Source of the DNA: Trichosporon coremiiforme
Taxonomy: Eukaryota > Basidiomycota > Tremellomycetes > Trichosporonales > Trichosporonaceae
Assembly: GCA_039545355.1 (NCBI GenBank)
Contig: BCJJ01000127.1
Location: 1 to 11,816, forward strand
Direction: 5' to 3'
Length of the DNA stretch: 11,816 bases
Every line of letters begins with the position of its first letter. Positions within the stretch are counted from its first letter, which is position 1. Below, piece after piece: positions 9,008 to 11,816 of the stretch. A program made the translations under genes and the position numbers. The notes under the pieces were generated by a model. That model was not told the DNA's origin and made no database searches. It saw only the letters and a program-made list of their open reading frames with translations.

Positions 9008-10622
9008 TCAGCTCAATGACAGCGACCATACCAAGTCCAGCACTCGTCGAGCTGACGAGGGGGCCGAGTTGGCCGAGTTAACCGAGTTGGTCGAGCTGCT
9101 CATGAAAGAGAGAATGGGCCCGGACACGGCTGACAAGGCGCTCGCCTTACCGACAGGCGTGACAGGCTCAAAATTAGAGGTCTCGGGGTCGGGCGTCTCG
9201 GCATCGGCGGTCTCATCAAGAGAAAGGTGTTCCCGTGCCGGCTCTCCTTGCTTCCCTTGCTCGCCCTGCCCCCGATGCTGACCCTCCTTGCCCTGTGAGA
9301 GCTCTTCCCAGCTGCCCCAGGGGCTGTATGTCGCGAAGGGATGGGCTGGGCCGGAAGAGGCAGAGGGAGACGCAGAGGGAGCATGGGTGGTGGGGGTGGC
9401 CGTGGAGGTGGCGGTAGCGACGGGAGCGGGGGCAGGCTCACTGGGGAGTGGAGACGTCGTCGGAGATGGTCGAGGGAATGGTGAAGTTGATCGTCGACTT
9501 GGTGGGCGCGGAGGCGGAGGCAGGCGCGGAGGACGCAGAGGGGATCTGGCTCCATGATGCCGGCTTCACCTGTGGAGTCTTCGCGTCGTCGGTCTTGCTC
9601 TCGCTTTCCGCAGTCGCGGTGGTGGGGACGGTGTGGGGCCATGCCCCCGGGATCGGGGAGGAGGCGGCCTTCTCCTCGGATGAGGGCGTCTTATCCTCAG
9701 CCTTATTCTCCTGAGGAGCATCGAGCCACTTCCACGCCTCCTCGTCCTGATCCCTCCCCCTCACAATACTCTTAGCCCACGCAGCCCTCAGTGTCTCCTC
9801 GCACTTCGTGCCCAGTACCATCCCCTCCGCGACGGCACTAAGCCTTCGCTGAATACGGCGCAATCGACTAATCCGGCGGGTGGCCTTGGACGCGCTGTGC
9901 TCCAGCTCCTCGAGTCGCTTCACCATTTCCTGCCTGAGCTCGGTCTTGAAGGCATCCAGCTCGGTGCGGAGTTCTTTCTTGTAAGCCTGAAGCTCGGTGT
10001 CGACTTCTGCCTGATGCTGGGCCAACTGGCTGTCGTAGGTCTGGGCGAGGGTCCGTCGCTGCGCCTAGTGCCGCGTTTCCAACTGGGCCGCCAGCTGCTC
10101 ACGCATTTTGGCATGGTACATCCGCTGCGTCTCGCGCCCTGCCGCCAGGTTCACGCGGACTTCCCTCAGGACATCGTCCCTCAGGTCGTTGAAGCGCTGC
10201 ATCGTGACCAAGTGGGAGAGTTCCGAGTTGATGCGCGTCCGGAAGTCGGAGAACGTGACTGCCAACTCGGCACGAGTGTCGGTTTCGAGTGACAGATCGG
10301 TGTCCAGGCGCTCGAGGCGGTCTCGGATCTCGGCGTAGTCTTCGTATGTCGATGAGTCTGACGAGGTCTCAGACGACGAGGGGGTTTCGGAAGAGTCCTC
10401 GAAGTCCTCATCGATGTAGGTGCGCAACTCCGTCGAGAGATCGGTCCGGAGCTGGGATTGGGCGTTTGCAATGCTCTTGGCAATCTCGGCCTGGATGAAG
10501 GCTCTCATGTCCTCGGAAAGAGATGCAGTCGTGACTGTGGTGGGGTTATTGGGAGTTGGGTCCGGGATGTGCACGAAGTCGGCTGAGGTGGCCGAGAGCG
10601 CGGGTGAGGGAGGGCAGGGCAT
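9008..10622 (-). CDS. Acidic coiled-coil protein of unknown function, reading frame interrupted by an in-frame TAG
   Basis: I do not recognise a family. The ATG at 10622 (CACC context after a CT-rich leader) opens a frame that runs to 9442 except for one TAG at 10067-10065, with the same frame on both sides. The N-terminal part is Ser/Thr/Pro-rich. Residues near 10440-10330 form an acidic Ser-rich run. From about 10300 to 9830 the protein is a heptad-like coiled coil rich in Glu, Arg, Leu and Gln, continuous in character across the TAG. Then follows a Pro/Ala/Ser/Thr-rich tail. At 9441 a GTGAGC donor overlaps the TGA that would end the frame (9440-9438). Splicing 9441-9324 (118 nt, ATACAG acceptor) joins in phase to an open frame ending at TGA 9010-9008 (DETADAETPDPETSNFEP within it). 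The model gives 498 codons counting TAG as one. It could be a pseudogene, a mutant or miscalled allele, a readthrough gene, or contain an unrecognised intron. Confidence 0.6.
9324..9441 (-). other. Probable intron in the coiled-coil gene (118 nt), possibly retained
   Basis: Donor GTGAGC at 9441-9436, acceptor CATACAG ending at 9324, phase 2 on both sides. If retained, translation stops at once at the TGA formed by the donor. No clear CTRAY branch site precedes the acceptor. The interval is itself open in the downstream frame with Ala/Pro/Thr-rich, coding-like codons, so a one-base indel in the CCCC run just upstream (9443-9446) is a competing explanation. Confidence 0.5.
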
Positions 10623-11491
10623 GGTGTCGACCAAGGTTTGGGATAGGTAGAGATGAGTGAAGGAGAGCTGAAGTAATGTAGGCTGTGAGGGAGGAAATGT
10701 GCAGATGACGAGGCAGATCATTCCTTCATATACTCGCTCAGAAGCGCGGGAACATCTCGTAGCTCATGCGAGCCAGCATTGAACCAGCGCCCGTGGGCGT
10801 TGGCGGGTGCGCTAGGCAGCAGAGAGCCGGTTAGCCGCCGCCCTACCATTCTCTGTCCCGGTTGCGGGAGAACTGCCGACACGTAGTCCCATTCGAGGGC
10901 CACGCCTCGTATTCTCTTCCAACCTTCAACGCTTAGGACATCCGCTGCTAGAGTGGTACCACTGCGTTCAGTTCTCACAATGTGATCTGTTGGCCGATGA
11001 TCGGTCCCCGGTCGGCTCGGCTCGTGGCTCTGGAAGACAGCTGCTGACGAAGAAAGCGTCACCAGTCAACACACGCAGCAGGTCATATGGCGGGGTAGAT
11101 CTGGACTGCGTACGTCGCGGCATCGTACACTCTCGGCCGCGGGATCGCTGATAAACACGTTGTCAGAGCTCACGAAGAANTCGCTATGACGAGCCGGGAC
11201 TCCATCTCTCCCTTTCCAACCTGAACACTTCGCTGCGTGCACTGTTGTTGATGCACTTATGCGATTACAAGACAAGGGACGCGGGTACTGGGCCAGGGAT
11301 GGCAATCGTCCACATCCCGCACCGGATCTAACCTGCCGACCGATCTGGTGCGTCCTCTTAGCCTTCGCTCCGCCACCCCACCCACTCACCGGAAAGCGAG
11401 CAGCCGTTTGTATAGCCTCCCAGCCACTCACTCGCGCGCTTGCACCCGTCCGGGCGGGAACCTCTCCGGGGCGGCTCACGTCATCTCCGTC
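10623..11491. other. Intergenic region upstream of the coiled-coil gene and the tRNA-His pair
   Basis: The part next to 10622 is a CT-rich (minus-strand) leader. A 114-codon frame at 11062-10718 (minus) has codon use unlike the flanking genes (AGA, ATA, CTA are common) and no recognised domain, so it is not annotated as a gene. An N is present at 11180. Nothing else was recognised. Confidence 0.45.
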
Positions 11492-11579
11492 GCTCGTATA
11501 GTGTAGGTGGTTATCACCGTCCGTTGTGGTTCTTGAATCCCGATCCGGGCTGACCGCTGTTCGACTCAGCGTGCGAGCA
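11492..11579 (+). tRNA. tRNA-His(GTG), copy 1, with 15-nt intron
   Basis: Acceptor GCTCGTA (11492-11498) pairs with TGCGAGC (11572-11578) with one G-T wobble. The D loop is AGGTGGTTA. The anticodon stem GTCCG/CGGGC surrounds TT-GTG-G, anticodon at 11526-11528, as in other fungal tRNA-His (GTTGTGG). An intron at 11530-11544 follows position 37. The T arm is CGCTG-TTCGACT-CAGCG. Discriminator is A at 11579, as in yeast tRNA-His. The mature length is 73 nt; the extra G at -1 would be added after transcription. Confidence 0.93.
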
Positions 11580-11603
11580 CGGCGACCCCTGAGGTTGCTA
11601 TCC

Positions 11604-11607
11604 TTTT
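11604..11607 (+). terminator. Candidate pol III terminator of tRNA-His copy 1
   Basis: TTTT starts 25 bases after the tRNA 3' end, the first T run of four or more. Four T is a weak signal. Confidence 0.5.
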
Positions 11608-11676
11608 GCATGAGGAAGAGGGGAGAGGAGCTCCGGAGGTCCGTCGCCGAATGTGGCAGCCGTAGATCTCCCTACC

Positions 11677-11757
11677 GCTCGTATAGTGTAGGTGGTTATC
11701 ACCGTCCGTTGTGGTTACAACTCCGGGCTGACCGCTGTTCGACTCAGCGTGCGAGCA
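11677..11757 (+). tRNA. tRNA-His(GTG), copy 2, with 8-nt intron
   Basis: The mature sequence is identical to the copy starting at 11492. The anticodon GTG is at 11711-11713. The intron (11715-11722, TTACAACT) is only 8 nt and differs from that of copy 1. Its ACAAC can pair with GTTGT of the anticodon loop, so the precursor may form an extended helix. Mature length is again 73 nt, with discriminator A at 11757. Confidence 0.92.
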
Positions 11758-11787
11758 CGAGTAGCTGCGCCAGCAGTGACTCTCCCC

Positions 11788-11791
11788 TTTT
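11788..11791 (+). terminator. Candidate pol III terminator of tRNA-His copy 2
   Basis: TTTT starts 31 bases after the tRNA 3' end, preceded by CCCC. It is the first T run of four downstream. Confidence 0.5.
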
Positions 11792-11816
11792 ACTCGTGCT
11801 TCAAGGTGGCAGAGTA

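Noticed and set aside
9100..9642. 180-codon Pro/Arg-rich minus-strand frame overlapping the coiled-coil gene tail
   Set aside because: Shadow of a C-rich coding region; the other frame has better codon bias and plausible acidic Ser/Thr-rich sequence.
10065..10102. 38-nt GTGAGC...CACTAG segment as an intron that would remove the in-frame TAG
   Set aside because: It would shift the reading frame away from the long downstream coiled-coil frame into one that soon meets a stop, and there is no branch site.
10623..10721. Upstream ATG (10721) giving a 33-residue N-terminal extension to the coiled-coil protein
   Set aside because: The stretch looks like a CT-rich fungal leader; the ATG at 10622 has a better CACC context.
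10776..10785. Minus-strand GGTTCAATGC resembling a pol III B box
   Set aside because: No matching A box and no cloverleaf could be folded around it.
10718..11062. 114-codon minus-strand open frame upstream of the coiled-coil gene
   Set aside because: Codon use is close to random (AGA, ATA, CTA common), unlike the neighbours, and no domain or family is recognisable.
11066..11611. 181-codon minus-strand open frame
   Set aside because: It runs antisense through tRNA-His copy 1, includes an N, and has no family resemblance.

Overview
The window looks like nuclear DNA of a GC-rich basidiomycete yeast, most likely a tremellomycete of the Trichosporonales type (inference). The reasons are protein-coding genes broken by many tiny spliceosomal introns (mostly 34-72 nt), GTGAGY/GTAAGY donors with CTRAY-like branch sites close to the acceptor, tRNA genes with introns after position 37, a Utp4-type ribosome-biogenesis WD40 protein, and CT-rich leaders before ATG. 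Three isolated N bases (7391, 7727, 11180) show that the sequence is a draft.

Layout from left to right: (1) 1-1893 (+), the 3' part of UTP4, with a 36-nt intron near the window edge. (2) 2074-3217 (-), a four-exon gene for a CFAP20/DUF667-type protein. It is convergent with UTP4 and matches the family from N to C terminus once spliced. (3) 3425-3513 (-), tRNA-Lys(CTT) with a 16-nt intron. (4) 3949-5519 (-), a GDPD-family phosphodiesterase resembling fungal Pgc1, with at least eight exons and an uncertain 3' end. (5) 5520-7018, a 1.5-kb divergent intergenic region. (6) 7019-8711 (+), a six-exon flavin-containing monooxygenase. (7) 9008-10622 (-), an acidic coiled-coil protein of unknown function with an in-frame TAG at 10067-10065 and a probable intron at 9441-9324. 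(8) 10623-11491, intergenic with no supported gene. (9) 11492-11579 and 11677-11757 (+), two tRNA-His(GTG) genes with identical mature sequence but different introns (15 and 8 nt).

The genes do not form a pathway or a mobile island. This is an ordinary chromosomal segment of housekeeping and lineage-specific genes. The most notable items are the CFAP20-like gene in what appears to be a non-flagellated yeast, the interrupted coiled-coil gene, and the tRNA-His pair. All exon coordinates come from reading splice sites and family similarity by eye; no transcript data or searches were available.
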